Shown one piece after another: positions 1 to 7,191 of a DNA stretch of 63,422 nt. Every line of letters starts with the position of its first letter. The first letter of the stretch is position 1. Below the pieces are notes generated by a model. The model saw nothing but the letters and a program-made list of their open reading frames with translations, did not search any database and was not told where the DNA came from. The DNA lies in NCBI RefSeq assembly GCF_001428105.1, contig NZ_LMSJ01000031.1, positions 200 through 63,621 of the forward strand. The letters run 5' to 3'. Origin of the DNA: Paenibacillus sp. Soil766. GTDB taxonomy: Bacteria > Bacillota > Bacilli > Paenibacillales > NBRC-103111. A program made the position numbers and the translations under genes.

Positions 1-35
1 TAGTCGATTACTCGACTGTGCTTACTCACTCGTTG

Positions 36-53
36 TTCAGTTTTCAAAGATCA
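36..53 (-). promoter_or_regulatory. rRNA-operon leader boxA
   Basis: Read on the minus strand this is TGATCTTTGAAAACTGAA, the boxA-type antitermination sequence found in rRNA leaders of Bacillales. The sequence that follows (ACGAGTGAGTAAGC) is also typical of such leaders. The 16S gene itself would lie just outside the left edge, transcribed leftward. The motif also occurs in 16S-23S spacers, but the two promoters just upstream make a leader the better reading. Confidence 0.75.
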
Positions 54-95
54 ATTTCTTTCGTCCACTGCCGTGTTACCGAAGCAGCGAGAAGT

Positions 96-125
96 AATAT
101 ACCACATCAGCTCATTCGAATGCAA
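96..125 (-). promoter_or_regulatory. rrn promoter, proximal (P2)
   Basis: Minus strand: -35 TTGCAT (120-125), 18-bp spacer, -10 TATATT (96-101). The sequence after the -10 (CTTCTCGCTGCTTCGGT) resembles that after the distal promoter, so the two promoter units look like a duplication. It points into the rRNA leader. Confidence 0.75.
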
Positions 126-190
126 GAACTATTTTTGAAATTTCTTTCGGTCATTCGTTCTTTCGTTCGACCGCCGAAGCGACAAGGAGT

Positions 191-219
191 AATATAACAA
201 ATCCTCCAAGGGATTGCAA
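191..219 (-). promoter_or_regulatory. rrn promoter, distal (P1)
   Basis: Minus strand: -35 TTGCAA (214-219), 17-bp spacer, -10 TATATT (191-196), about 95 bp upstream of a second similar promoter. Tandem promoters of this kind are usual for rRNA operons. Confidence 0.75.
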
Positions 220-247
220 GTTTTTTCGACATGGAAATAAACGGAAT

Positions 248-280
248 GAAAAAAGGCCCTGGCACAAATGCACCAGAGCC
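248..280 (-). terminator. Terminator of pbuG
   Basis: On the minus strand GGCTCTGG and CCAGGGCC form an 8-bp stem (one G-U pair) followed by a run of T. It lies just after the permease stop codon and separates it from the rRNA promoters. Confidence 0.85.
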
Positions 281-290
281 CTGCCTTATT

Positions 291-1700
291 TTAACCTTGG
301 CTTCCAATAAAGACGTATCGAGCAATAATTAGAAGAGCTAGAATCCACATTAGCCAGTGGACGCTGTATTTCTTGTCACTTTTGCCGCCTAAATTAGCTG
401 CTGTAGCTAACACCACATAAGTAACGATTCCGAAGGAAATGCCGTTTGCAATGTTATAAGTGAAAGGCATCAATACAAGCGTAAGGAACGCTGGGATCGC
501 AACAACGAAGTCTTGGAAGTCGATCTCTTTAATGGATTGAACCATGAGAACACCAACAACAATCAACGCTGCCGCAGTTGCGGAACCTGGAATCAACATA
601 GCAATTGGCGCCAAGAACAGAGCAAGCAAGAAACATACGCCTGTCGTTACGGCTGTTAGACCTGTACGTCCACCCTCAGCTACACCTGCCGCACTCTCTA
701 CGAATGCTGTTACTGTACTTGTTCCAACTAATGCGCCGCCACTCACGCCGATTGCATCAACGAACATCGCTTTACCTACACGTTTGTTACCTTCTTCTTT
801 GTTCTTCATAATACCTGCACGGGAAGCTGTCCCTACCATTGTACCGAAGGTATCGAACAACTCCACGAAAGTAAATGTAGCAATGACAGAAATGATACCT
901 GTCGTCATGATGCCCGCGAAATCAAAATCAGCAAAACGCAGTTTGGACATATCGGGAACCCATGTTGTTTTGTCACTAGTTAGCGTACCTAGATCCACCA
1001 TACCCATGAAATAACCAACAACCGTTGTTGCAAGAATTCCGAACAAAATCGCACCACGAACGCGAAGCACCATTAGGACGGAGATCAATAGAATACCTAT
1101 TATGGTTAAAATAACACCTTTATCTTCTAATGAACCAAGATGAAAGATCGTTTCAAACGAAAGAACTTCTGTATACTGATGTGCTTTAATATCATTACCT
1201 GCTTCAACTGCAACGCTGAGAATGCCGCTGTTTTTGAAACCGATCATGGCAATAAACAACCCAATACCCACTGTAATCGCATGCTTCAAGCTATCAGGGA
1301 TAGCGACAAGAAGCATTTGACGAATTTTGGTAACCGTTAGGATGATAAAGATGATCCCGGAGATAAACACAGCCGTGAGTGCCATCGAAAACGTAAATTT
1401 ACCTTGTGAGGTTAGAATAATCGTCGCAAAGTACGCATTCAAGCCCATACCCGGTGCGAGTGCCACAGGAAAGTTTACGAAAAGCCCCATTGCAATCGTC
1501 ATCACGCCCGCCGCAATAGCTGTTGCTAAGAAAATGGAAGTCCAGTCTCCGCCAGTTGCCCCTGATTTAAAAGCACTTAATACATCAGGATTGACTGCAA
1601 GGATGTAAGCCATCGTCATGAACGTCGTAATCCCCGCCATGATTTCTGTTCTTACGGTCGTGCCATTTTGTTTCAACTTAAAAAAACGATCCAAATCCAT
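291..1700 (-). CDS. pbuG: NCS2-family guanine/hypoxanthine permease (PbuG-like)
   Basis: A 469-residue polytopic membrane protein of the AzgA/PbuG branch of the NCS2 nucleobase transporters, predicted to import guanine or hypoxanthine by proton symport. The N-terminus MDLDRFFKL leads into TVRTEIMAGITTFMTMAYIL, and the family segment PGMGLNAYF and about a dozen hydrophobic spans are visible. The start at 1700 was chosen because it follows AGGAGGAG; the open frame continues 79 codons further upstream, but that stretch is the riboswitch leader. B. subtilis pbuG also lies after guaA and is also controlled by a guanine riboswitch, so position and control support the assignment. Here an island now separates it from guaA. 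The exact nucleobase preference is inferred. Confidence 0.93.
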   Translation of the reverse strand: MDLDRFFKLKQNGTTVRTEIMAGITTFMTMAYILAVNPDVLSAFKSGATGGDWTSIFLATAIAAGVMTIAMGLFVNFPVALAPGMGLNAYFATIILTSQGKFTFSMALTAVFISGIIFIILTVTKIRQMLLVAIPDSLKHAITVGIGLFIAMIGFKNSGILSVAVEAGNDIKAHQYTEVLSFETIFHLGSLEDKGVILTIIGILLISVLMVLRVRGAILFGILATTVVGYFMGMVDLGTLTSDKTTWVPDMSKLRFADFDFAGIMTTGIISVIATFTFVELFDTFGTMVGTASRAGIMKNKEEGNKRVGKAMFVDAIGVSGGALVGTSTVTAFVESAAGVAEGGRTGLTAVTTGVCFLLALFLAPIAMLIPGSATAAALIVVGVLMVQSIKEIDFQDFVVAIPAFLTLVLMPFTYNIANGISFGIVTYVVLATAANLGGKSDKKYSVHWLMWILALLIIARYVFIGSQG

Positions 1701-1734
1701 TTTCCTACTCCTCCTAAAACGAATGGTGGACAGC

Positions 1735-1915
1735 AAAAAACCCGGAATCGTGGTGTCTGATTCCGGGTACGAAAAAGGAGCCGTCCATATGAGGGCTGCC
1801 TTCAATGTGTGAAGTCGCACGTAAAAACTCATACGGATACCGTTCCTTTTTTTCGTAGCCAGATCATTTGCGGTGATCTCGTAGAAACTCCCAGGCCAAT
1901 TCCCAAGATTATACG
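1735..1915 (-). promoter_or_regulatory. Guanine-type purine riboswitch with terminator
   Basis: The aptamer lies at 1854-1915 on the minus strand. It shows the conserved purine-riboswitch pieces TATAATC, the L2 loop region TTGGGAATTGGCC, the junction AGTTTCTAC and the 3' strand GGCTACG. The nucleotide matching C74 of the xpt aptamer is C, which predicts guanine or hypoxanthine rather than adenine. A hairpin CCCGGAATC...GATTCCGGG followed by T6 (1735-1768) ends the leader just before the permease RBS, so ligand should cause premature termination. Confidence 0.93.
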
Positions 1916-1937
1916 AAAAACTGTTATCCAATTTCAT

Positions 1938-1966
1938 ATTTTATTCTTGAATTGATCAAGTGTCAA
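1938..1966 (-). promoter_or_regulatory. Promoter of the riboswitch-pbuG transcript
   Basis: Minus strand: -35 TTGACA (1961-1966), 17-bp spacer, -10 TAAAAT (1938-1943). It lies some 20 bp upstream of the aptamer, as expected for a vegetative promoter. Confidence 0.8.
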
Positions 1967-1969
1967 TTA

Positions 1970-2021
1970 AAAAAAGACGAACAATATTAGGGTAAAGATT
2001 CCCATATTGTTCGTCTTTTTT
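1970..2021. terminator. Bidirectional hairpin terminator
   Basis: AAAAAAGACGAACAATAT and its complement ATATTGTTCGTCTTTTTT flank a short loop. It ends leftward transcription from the DUF1304 gene just before the pbuG promoter. Confidence 0.85.
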
Positions 2022-2069
2022 CTAGTTTACATACATATTGCCATTCAATGGCAGCTGCCCCCCCTGCCA

Positions 2070-2432
2070 CTAGGTCAAGAGGACGAAAATTAACGCTGCA
2101 AGAGCAGGCATTCCCTGGACGAGCAGAATCGATTTCTTCGCTGTAATGCCGCCGAATATAGCTGCGACGAGCACACAAATAAGGAAGAAAATCTCGATCG
2201 AACGTCCTGTGGAAGCATCTGGATGAACAATCCCCCACACGAGACCTGCTGCCAAAAAACCGTTGTATAGTCCTTGATTGGCGGCTAAGCTTTTGGTGAT
2301 CTGTGCATTCTCCTTCGTCATACCAAACGACTTCATTGCACGCGGTGTGGTCCATAGGAACATTTCTAGTATCAGGATATACAGATGTTCAAGCGCAACA
2401 AGTCCGACCATTATCATTGCAATCAATGCCAT
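2070..2432 (-). CDS. DUF1304 family membrane protein
   Basis: A 120-residue protein with four hydrophobic segments. The order of motifs fits DUF1304: an N-terminal segment followed by ALEHLYILILEMFLW, then NQGLYNGFLAAGL, and a C-terminal helix pair around AGIFGGITAKK-like residues. The family is small, widespread in bacteria, and has no established function. The start follows a GGAGGAAT ribosome binding site. It is a single-gene unit between guaA's original terminator and pbuG and is not part of the nearby island. Confidence 0.8.
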   Translation of the reverse strand: MALIAMIMVGLVALEHLYILILEMFLWTTPRAMKSFGMTKENAQITKSLAANQGLYNGFLAAGLVWGIVHPDASTGRSIEIFFLICVLVAAIFGGITAKKSILLVQGMPALAALIFVLLT

Positions 2433-2506
2433 AATTATTCCTCCATACGGACTTCAATTTACTAGGTGTTCCTATTAATGTAACATATTTATCCATTCCT
2501 ATCGCT

Positions 2507-2553
2507 CAAAATTAAAGACTCCCTTCCAGCTGGTCTACAGCTCAAAGAGAGTC
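2507..2553 (-). terminator. Original guaA terminator, now detached
   Basis: On the minus strand a 16-bp stem (GACTCTCTTTGAGCTG with CAGCTGGAAGGGAGTC, one mismatch) is followed by TTTAATTTT. It sits directly after the stranded guaA 3' end at 2591, so it probably ended guaA transcription before the island entered. Confidence 0.75.
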
Positions 2554-2590
2554 CTTGTTTCACACTATTAGTGTTGATTAAACAGCCAAC

Positions 2591-2683
2591 CTATTCCCAC
2601 TCGATCGTAGCTGGCGGCTTGGACGTAATGTCGTAGACAATACGGTTCACATTCTCAACTTCGTTCACGATACGAACGGAAAT
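2591..2683 (-). repeat. Island-flanking direct repeat, left copy (attL-like)
   Basis: Left copy of the 93-bp guaA 3'-end repeat. The 29 bp at 2655-2683 and the 33 bp at 2591-2623 are identical to the right copy at 14613-14705. All differences lie between these blocks. Crossover probably happened inside the inner identical block, because silent differences lie outside it and the original terminator follows on this side. Confidence 0.85.
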
Positions 2684-2710
2684 GCCGCGGTATTGAGGGA
2701 TCTTAGCCAT
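2591..2710 (-). pseudogene. Stranded 3' end of guaA (39-codon chimeric ORF)
   Basis: Positions 2591-2683 match the last 30 codons and stop of the intact guaA (14613-14705) with 5 differences in 93 bp. Four are silent and one changes Val to Ile. The match stops at 2683. Upstream the reading frame stays open into island sequence and reaches an ATG at 2710, giving a possible 39-residue peptide beginning MAKIPQYRG and ending in the GuaA tail TIEWE. There is no convincing ribosome binding site, so translation is doubtful. Because the copy abuts the natural terminator and pbuG side, it is most simply the host's original 3' end displaced by island integration. Confidence 0.85.
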
Positions 2711-2853
2711 TCCAATCAAAAACCAATAGAGTAAATTACTATTCAATTATTGCGTTATTTTCGTAAATCAATTGTAGCGGGTAAAACAAGTGATTTCAAT
2801 CATACATATAACCATAGTTTATGAAGGGCTTCGAGTACATTGTTTGGCAAGCG

Positions 2854-3753
2854 TTATACTGCTTCTTCGTTTTTTTCCACATCGATATTACCAGAAATGA
2901 AGTTGTTATCCTCAAAGTTTTTCTTTAGTGAATTGTCCACTTTCCTTTCGATTCCTGCTAAAACAAACTTCACCCCTTCATCCAGATCGGTCCCCTCATC
3001 AACTTCGTGGACTTGAATGTCTTCATGTGCTATGAACTCTTGAAGTTTCTCTAGATTCTCTAGCCACTTCTCCTCATCGAATACCTCATCAGGTTCATCA
3101 AACATTAAGTATTCTTCATGCGTTTCCGCTTCATCTATGTCATCGACGTTCTCCATTAACGGTATTGGTGGATTTTCATCAATTTTATTACAGTACATTT
3201 GATACAACATCATCACGACTGTGGCACCTGCAGTTATAATTATCTCGTAAGGGCTATTATGGGTAACACTTTTTAAATCAATCTGAGATTCATCAATTCC
3301 TTGTTTCTTTATATAGCTTGTTGCCAATATTTCAATTGATTTTGTTCCATCATTGTAAATGCCAACTATTGGTCTTTGAATGTCATTGAATTTGTTATAA
3401 AACCTATGGATGAGTTTGTCATACAAGTTTTTGAACTTCTTTACTTTAAACTTCTCAAATAGAGGTTGGTTTGATAGTGACTCATCAAGACGATGAAACT
3501 CAGTTTCATCATTACAGAAGGTAAAATGCTTTTCGTTGACTTCCTTAATTTTCGTATCAATCTTATAAACGACTTCGTCAGGTCCATCATCATCGGTTAT
3601 CTGGGCAATTAATGAACTAAGGTCATCTCGAAAGGTACTCAGGTTTAACTCTTTATCATTCGACGAGAGAACATCAGTTATATATACATGCAGTCTATCT
3701 TTGTAAATTTTCACCCTAAACCTATTTAATAATGTGTAGGAGAATGAGAACAT
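2854..3753 (-). CDS. Unrecognised acidic protein, third gene of island operon
   Basis: A 299-residue protein that I cannot assign to a family. The N-terminal half is mixed and basic (around FEKFKVKKFKNLYDKLIHRF, residues ~100-118). The second half is strongly acidic, with many Glu and Asp residues between ~200 and 265. A short hydrophobic stretch, IIITAGATVVMMLYQMY, lies near residue 175 and might be a membrane helix or a buried core helix. Its start overlaps the end of the upstream gene by 28 bp, and an in-frame TGA immediately precedes the ATG. It may therefore be a translationally coupled third gene, or the downstream half of a frameshifted longer gene. It is co-oriented with the two genes upstream. 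Confidence 0.6.
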   Translation of the reverse strand: MFSFSYTLLNRFRVKIYKDRLHVYITDVLSSNDKELNLSTFRDDLSSLIAQITDDDGPDEVVYKIDTKIKEVNEKHFTFCNDETEFHRLDESLSNQPLFEKFKVKKFKNLYDKLIHRFYNKFNDIQRPIVGIYNDGTKSIEILATSYIKKQGIDESQIDLKSVTHNSPYEIIITAGATVVMMLYQMYCNKIDENPPIPLMENVDDIDEAETHEEYLMFDEPDEVFDEEKWLENLEKLQEFIAHEDIQVHEVDEGTDLDEGVKFVLAGIERKVDNSLKKNFEDNNFISGNIDVEKNEEAV

Positions 3754-4073
3754 TCAAACAGTAAGGAAATAGAATTGATTTCTTTGTTCGGATACAAGGA
3801 AGAGAAATTCCCCAAATGGTACGTGAGCTTTGCACCCCTCTGTAAGAGTAAGGAACTTTCACTTAAATTCGAGTAACTACGATGAATATTAAATGATTTG
3901 TCAAACAGTATAATATTTTCTGGATTCACTCCATTGTTTAGTCTGTTTCGAATTTCTTTAATTAACTCTTCTTTATAGTGTAAGGTTGTAATCTTCTCTA
4001 TGAAATCTGTGATTCTCCAAGGTTTTACATACCCAACGTCCTCTTGTTTAAACCTGATATTATATCTACTCAT
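3726..4073 (-). CDS. Unrecognised 115-residue protein, second gene of island operon
   Basis: A 115-residue basic-to-neutral protein, MSRYNIRFKQ at the start, with no family I recognise. It contains EKITTLHYKEELIKEIRNRL (residues ~25-44), a probable amphipathic helix. Its start overlaps the end of the upstream membrane-protein gene by 8 bp and its end overlaps the start of the downstream gene by 28 bp, so the three genes form one tight transcription unit. The unusual length of the second overlap leaves open a frameshift joining it to the 299-residue protein. Confidence 0.55.
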   Translation of the reverse strand: MSRYNIRFKQEDVGYVKPWRITDFIEKITTLHYKEELIKEIRNRLNNGVNPENIILFDKSFNIHRSYSNLSESSLLLQRGAKLTYHLGNFSSLYPNKEINSISLLFECSHSPTHY

Positions 4074-4647
4074 CTTTTTGTTTCACCCCATCAATTTTAC
4101 TATTTATATGTTCCATAACTTTAGTCGTTTGGTTAAGTTTGTTAATCAACGACTGATTTTCCGACTTTAGTGAACTGTACTTTTCTGCCAGTTCAAGATA
4201 TTTCAAGTCTTTGTTATTTATTTTTTGTTTCAGGTCAATAATTTCGCTATTCAATAACTTAATTGTAATCTCATCTGCCTTTGACCTATTTTCTGAATAT
4301 CTTCTACTCAATACAATTGTTCCAATTGTAGCAGACAAAGCTATTAAGAGTACCGCATTTGAATCAATTTGCAACATGTGAGTCTCAATATCCTCGTACC
4401 AAATAAATCCAGGACCTAAAATTGCGAGTAGGAAGTATACCCCACCTAGTGTAATCATTACGTAATGAACTATTGTCGAGACAACCTTATAGCCTTTGTG
4501 AAATAATGAGCCGGAGCTAATGCCAGCAATTGTGAAGAATAGCGCACTGACATTAAGGCATGCCGCAGTAAAATCATTAAGATTGAATATATCAAATTGC
4601 ATCGATACTCCTAGACCAACAAGTAAGAATACTAAAAGGTAGTACAT
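4066..4647 (-). CDS. Small membrane protein with C-terminal coiled coil
   Basis: A 193-residue protein, not recognised by family. Residues ~1-115 contain about four hydrophobic segments (MYYLLVFLLVGLG, a second around the Phe-rich segment near residue 35, a third starting YVMITLGGVYFLLAILG, and a fourth around NAVLLIALSATIGTIVL). The remaining ~75 residues form a charged heptad-rich coiled coil ending VKQKDE, so the tail is probably cytoplasmic. The start at 4647 was preferred over the ATG-less extension upstream because of a close GGGGAGAGAG. It is the first gene of the three-gene overlapping operon and could tether a complex to the membrane (inference). Confidence 0.65.
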   Translation of the reverse strand: MYYLLVFLLVGLGVSMQFDIFNLNDFTAACLNVSALFFTIAGISSGSLFHKGYKVVSTIVHYVMITLGGVYFLLAILGPGFIWYEDIETHMLQIDSNAVLLIALSATIGTIVLSRRYSENRSKADEITIKLLNSEIIDLKQKINNKDLKYLELAEKYSSLKSENQSLINKLNQTTKVMEHINSKIDGVKQKDE

Positions 4648-4767
4648 CCCTCTCTCTCCCCTCAAACACACTTGTGTGTGGTGCCGAATTTTTAATTATT
4701 CATGCTACATTTTCCGACTGGTCAATTTTACCACATACCCACCATCTTTGCAGTACACGCACTATTG

Positions 4768-4866
4768 TTCGCAGAATTATTATTCTGCCTTGAATTCACT
4801 CTGAAACAGTGATATTCTGTTCGTAGAACACTCAAACCAACAATAACTTCAACTTCGCAGAACACT
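4768..4866. repeat. Three TTCGYAGAA repeats upstream of a recombinase gene
   Basis: Three related motifs, TTCGCAGAATTA (about 4769), TTCGTAGAACACT (about 4820) and TTCGCAGAACACT (about 4854), precede the recombinase start at 4889. The middle one forms the inverted repeat TGTTC-N3-GAACA. They could be autoregulatory operators or arm-type recombinase sites. Confidence 0.5.
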
Positions 4867-4888
4867 TTTACGTCTGGGAGGAATCATC

Positions 4889-5797
4889 ATGGAACAACTA
4901 AAAAACTTCTTGATATGGCTCAAAAATGAGGGCAAAGACGAAAAGACGATCTCCGCTTACAAAACCACAGTCGGTCAATTCCTTGAATGGGTTAGCGGTA
5001 CATACGATGAAAAGCCGCTATCCGAGATTAAGCCCATTGAAATTAAAGAGTACATTGGGTACATGAAGCACACATTGAACCGTAAACAGGCGACGGTCAA
5101 TAAAGCGACAGCTTCCCTAAAAACGTACTTCGTGTACCTTGCCAACAATGGAGAAATTTCTGATAATCCAATGACGCGCATTAAGATACAAAAAGTCCAG
5201 TCGTCAGAACAGATCGGTGAGACAGGAGTATCTAAGTGGATGACTAAAGAAGAACAAGACAGATTTATTAGTTATTTGGATTTGGAGAAAAACGAGTTTA
5301 AGCGTCTTCGCAATCTCGCCATCATTGACGTGATGCTTTATTCGGGCTTACGGGTTGCAGAAGTTGAGGAACTGAAAGTTGATGATGTTAAGGTGAACGG
5401 GGACGTTACACTTACGATAAGGGAAGGTAAGAAGGGTAAATACTCAACCGTGACATTAGTCAGCAAGCACAATCGAAACCTCCGTAATTGGCTCAAACAG
5501 CGTCAAGCGTTGACGGATGACCGATACGTCCAATCCCCTTACCTGTTCGTCTCGGAACGTACAGGACAGCTTACATCACGAGGGATACAGGTCATGTTGG
5601 ATAAGTACGCAAAACTAGCCAGAATGGACAATGTCACCCCTCACAGGTTGCGCCATTCCTTTTGTAAGAACCTTGCTAACTCTGGTGCATCCATTGAAAT
5701 CATCAGACGTTTAGCAAGACATGAGAATATTCAAACTACCGCTATTTACATTGACCCAAGCCATCAGGAACAAATTAATGCTCTTCGTAAAATGTGA
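4889..5797 (+). CDS. Tyrosine recombinase, XerC/XerD-like
   Basis: A 302-residue site-specific tyrosine recombinase/integrase. The N-terminal SAM-like domain (~1-100) precedes a catalytic domain with the full set of active-site residues: Arg155 in SGLRVAE, Lys about 184, His252 and Arg255 in TPHRLRHSF, His278 in ARHEN and nucleophile Tyr287 in TAIYIDP. It should therefore be active. The start follows GGGAGGAATCATC. It lies 2 kb inside the island, far from either end, and a second recombinase sits beside the att site. It may serve inversion, dimer resolution or a nested element rather than island integration. Three repeated motifs lie in its promoter region. Confidence 0.9.
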   Translation: MEQLKNFLIWLKNEGKDEKTISAYKTTVGQFLEWVSGTYDEKPLSEIKPIEIKEYIGYMKHTLNRKQATVNKATASLKTYFVYLANNGEISDNPMTRIKIQKVQSSEQIGETGVSKWMTKEEQDRFISYLDLEKNEFKRLRNLAIIDVMLYSGLRVAEVEELKVDDVKVNGDVTLTIREGKKGKYSTVTLVSKHNRNLRNWLKQRQALTDDRYVQSPYLFVSERTGQLTSRGIQVMLDKYAKLARMDNVTPHRLRHSFCKNLANSGASIEIIRRLARHENIQTTAIYIDPSHQEQINALRKM

Positions 5798-5909
5798 ATG
5801 TGAAAGCCCCCCATTTTTTGTATGGGGGAATCATTAACCCATATAAAATAACTGATCCCCAGCATCTTCTTTTATTCTCAATATCAATACGATTCTTTTG
5901 GAGGGACTT

Positions 5910-6743
5910 ATGCAAAAGTTAACTGAAAAGGATATACAAAAAGTTATTGAAGCTAATCCACATCTATTACAAGTAGGGTGGAAACTTCATCTTTCGGAAT
6001 ATTGGGTTGCCGATATACTAAGATGCGACAGTATATTTATTGACGAGAATGAACAGATCATACTAGTAGAGATTAAAAGGAATTTTGCACAGTTTGAGGA
6101 TATTTCTCAGGTTCTTCGGTATTATGGATATTTACATGCTCAGGGAATCCAAATTCATAAGGTGTGTCTTGTAGCAAGGGGTTTTACTGATGAGTTAATT
6201 CATTCACTAAAATATAGTAATATTACCCCAATACATGCAAATGAACAAAGCATCATCAATATCATCAAAAGCTCGGATGAATCGATTACAGGGGTATACT
6301 TGTCTCCAAAAATAGAATTAACACATTCAAATAAATTTCCGCACCTACCCATACATATGGTACCTAACATTACTCAAATTCAACAAATAAAACAAGCGTA
6401 TCAGCGTTATCAAGACAAATTTAATAACACCGCACAGACACACCTGTATGAAATATGGGAATTCACATTAGTCCCGACCGAATCCTACCTAGTTTCAGTA
6501 AAACACAACGGACAGGCATACCATTTTCAGAAAACGTATTCTGCTATGTCTGGAAAAAGCAAAGCATCTCGTAACAATTCAACGCGGATGGCTGCCTGGG
6601 AATATTATAAAAAGAATGACCTAGAATGTATGAATTTAGTTATTCACACTTTCAGACCATCAAAAGAGTATTCTCAACAATGGGCAACGGATAAACATAC
6701 TATTGAAAGTTACGTGAAGGAATTTATTGGTGAAAACCAGTGA
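5910..6743 (+). CDS. PD-(D/E)XK nuclease-like protein (NucS-like domain)
   Basis: A 277-residue protein whose first ~75 residues look like a restriction-endonuclease fold. Asp35 sits in WVADIL, Glu54-x-Lys56 in ILVEIKRN, and a following helix QFEDISQVLRYYGYL carries conserved Gln residues, the layout found in NucS/DUF91 and related nucleases. The C-terminal half (~150-277) has the repeated motif HFQKTYSAMSGKSKASRN and is not recognised. The ATG at 5910 was chosen over a TTG at 5898 because GGAGGG lies at the right distance. It is a single gene after the recombinase. Roles in defence or element maintenance are possible; enzymatic activity is inferred only from motifs. Confidence 0.65.
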   Translation: MQKLTEKDIQKVIEANPHLLQVGWKLHLSEYWVADILRCDSIFIDENEQIILVEIKRNFAQFEDISQVLRYYGYLHAQGIQIHKVCLVARGFTDELIHSLKYSNITPIHANEQSIINIIKSSDESITGVYLSPKIELTHSNKFPHLPIHMVPNITQIQQIKQAYQRYQDKFNNTAQTHLYEIWEFTLVPTESYLVSVKHNGQAYHFQKTYSAMSGKSKASRNNSTRMAAWEYYKKNDLECMNLVIHTFRPSKEYSQQWATDKHTIESYVKEFIGENQ

Positions 6744-6998
6744 CTTTGTCACAGTATAGGCGTACACTCGTACCTCCATTTCATCAACCCCACAATTGAT
6801 GTTACATAGTATTATTACACCATATAAACGGTATTTCTTGACACGTAATTTTTGATATGAGTTTTAATACAAAATTGTACTTACAAACCAAACAAAGAAA
6901 ATAGCCATTCCCAATGTCTCATGGAAATGACTCTTAAATCTTCGTTTTTGAAACAGTATTTCGTTTGGCCTTTGGTAATTAGTTATGAATGCGAATGT

Positions 6999-7023
6999 AA
7001 AAAAGACCCTCCTATTGGAGAGT
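6999..7023 (-). terminator. Terminator of the 54-residue gene
   Basis: Minus strand ACTCTCC-AATA-GGAGGGT followed by CTTTTTT, starting a few bases after the TAA stop at 7027. It supports the short gene upstream being real. Confidence 0.75.
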
Positions 7024-7026
7024 TGG

Positions 7027-7191
7027 TTACTCATCTTCATTCATGGCATCGTAAGTTGCCTTTCGTACTTCTTCACTCATATCATATAACGAAATTGACC
7101 TTTTTAATTTGGCGTTTTCAAGCTTTTTCTTTTTAAACGCTTCATTAAAATCAATAATTTTACTTTTCGTTTTCTGTGGTTTTTTTAACAC
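7027..7191 (-). CDS. Small charged protein, 54 residues
   Basis: A short GTG-started gene. GGGGAA lies eight bases upstream of the GTG and a good intrinsic terminator follows the stop. The product is highly charged, with a Lys-rich first half (NEAFKKKKLENAKLKRS) and an acidic end (SEEVRKATYDAMNEDE). I do not recognise a family. Size and charge would fit an antitoxin-like or DNA-associated accessory protein, but no toxin-like partner is adjacent. The coding call rests on the RBS, codon pattern and terminator. Confidence 0.5.
   Translation of the reverse strand: MLKKPQKTKSKIIDFNEAFKKKKLENAKLKRSISLYDMSEEVRKATYDAMNEDE

Noticed and set aside
1701..1937. 79-codon upstream extension of the pbuG frame
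   Set aside because: The stretch is the guanine riboswitch leader. A good RBS precedes the ATG at 1700 and the extension resembles no protein.
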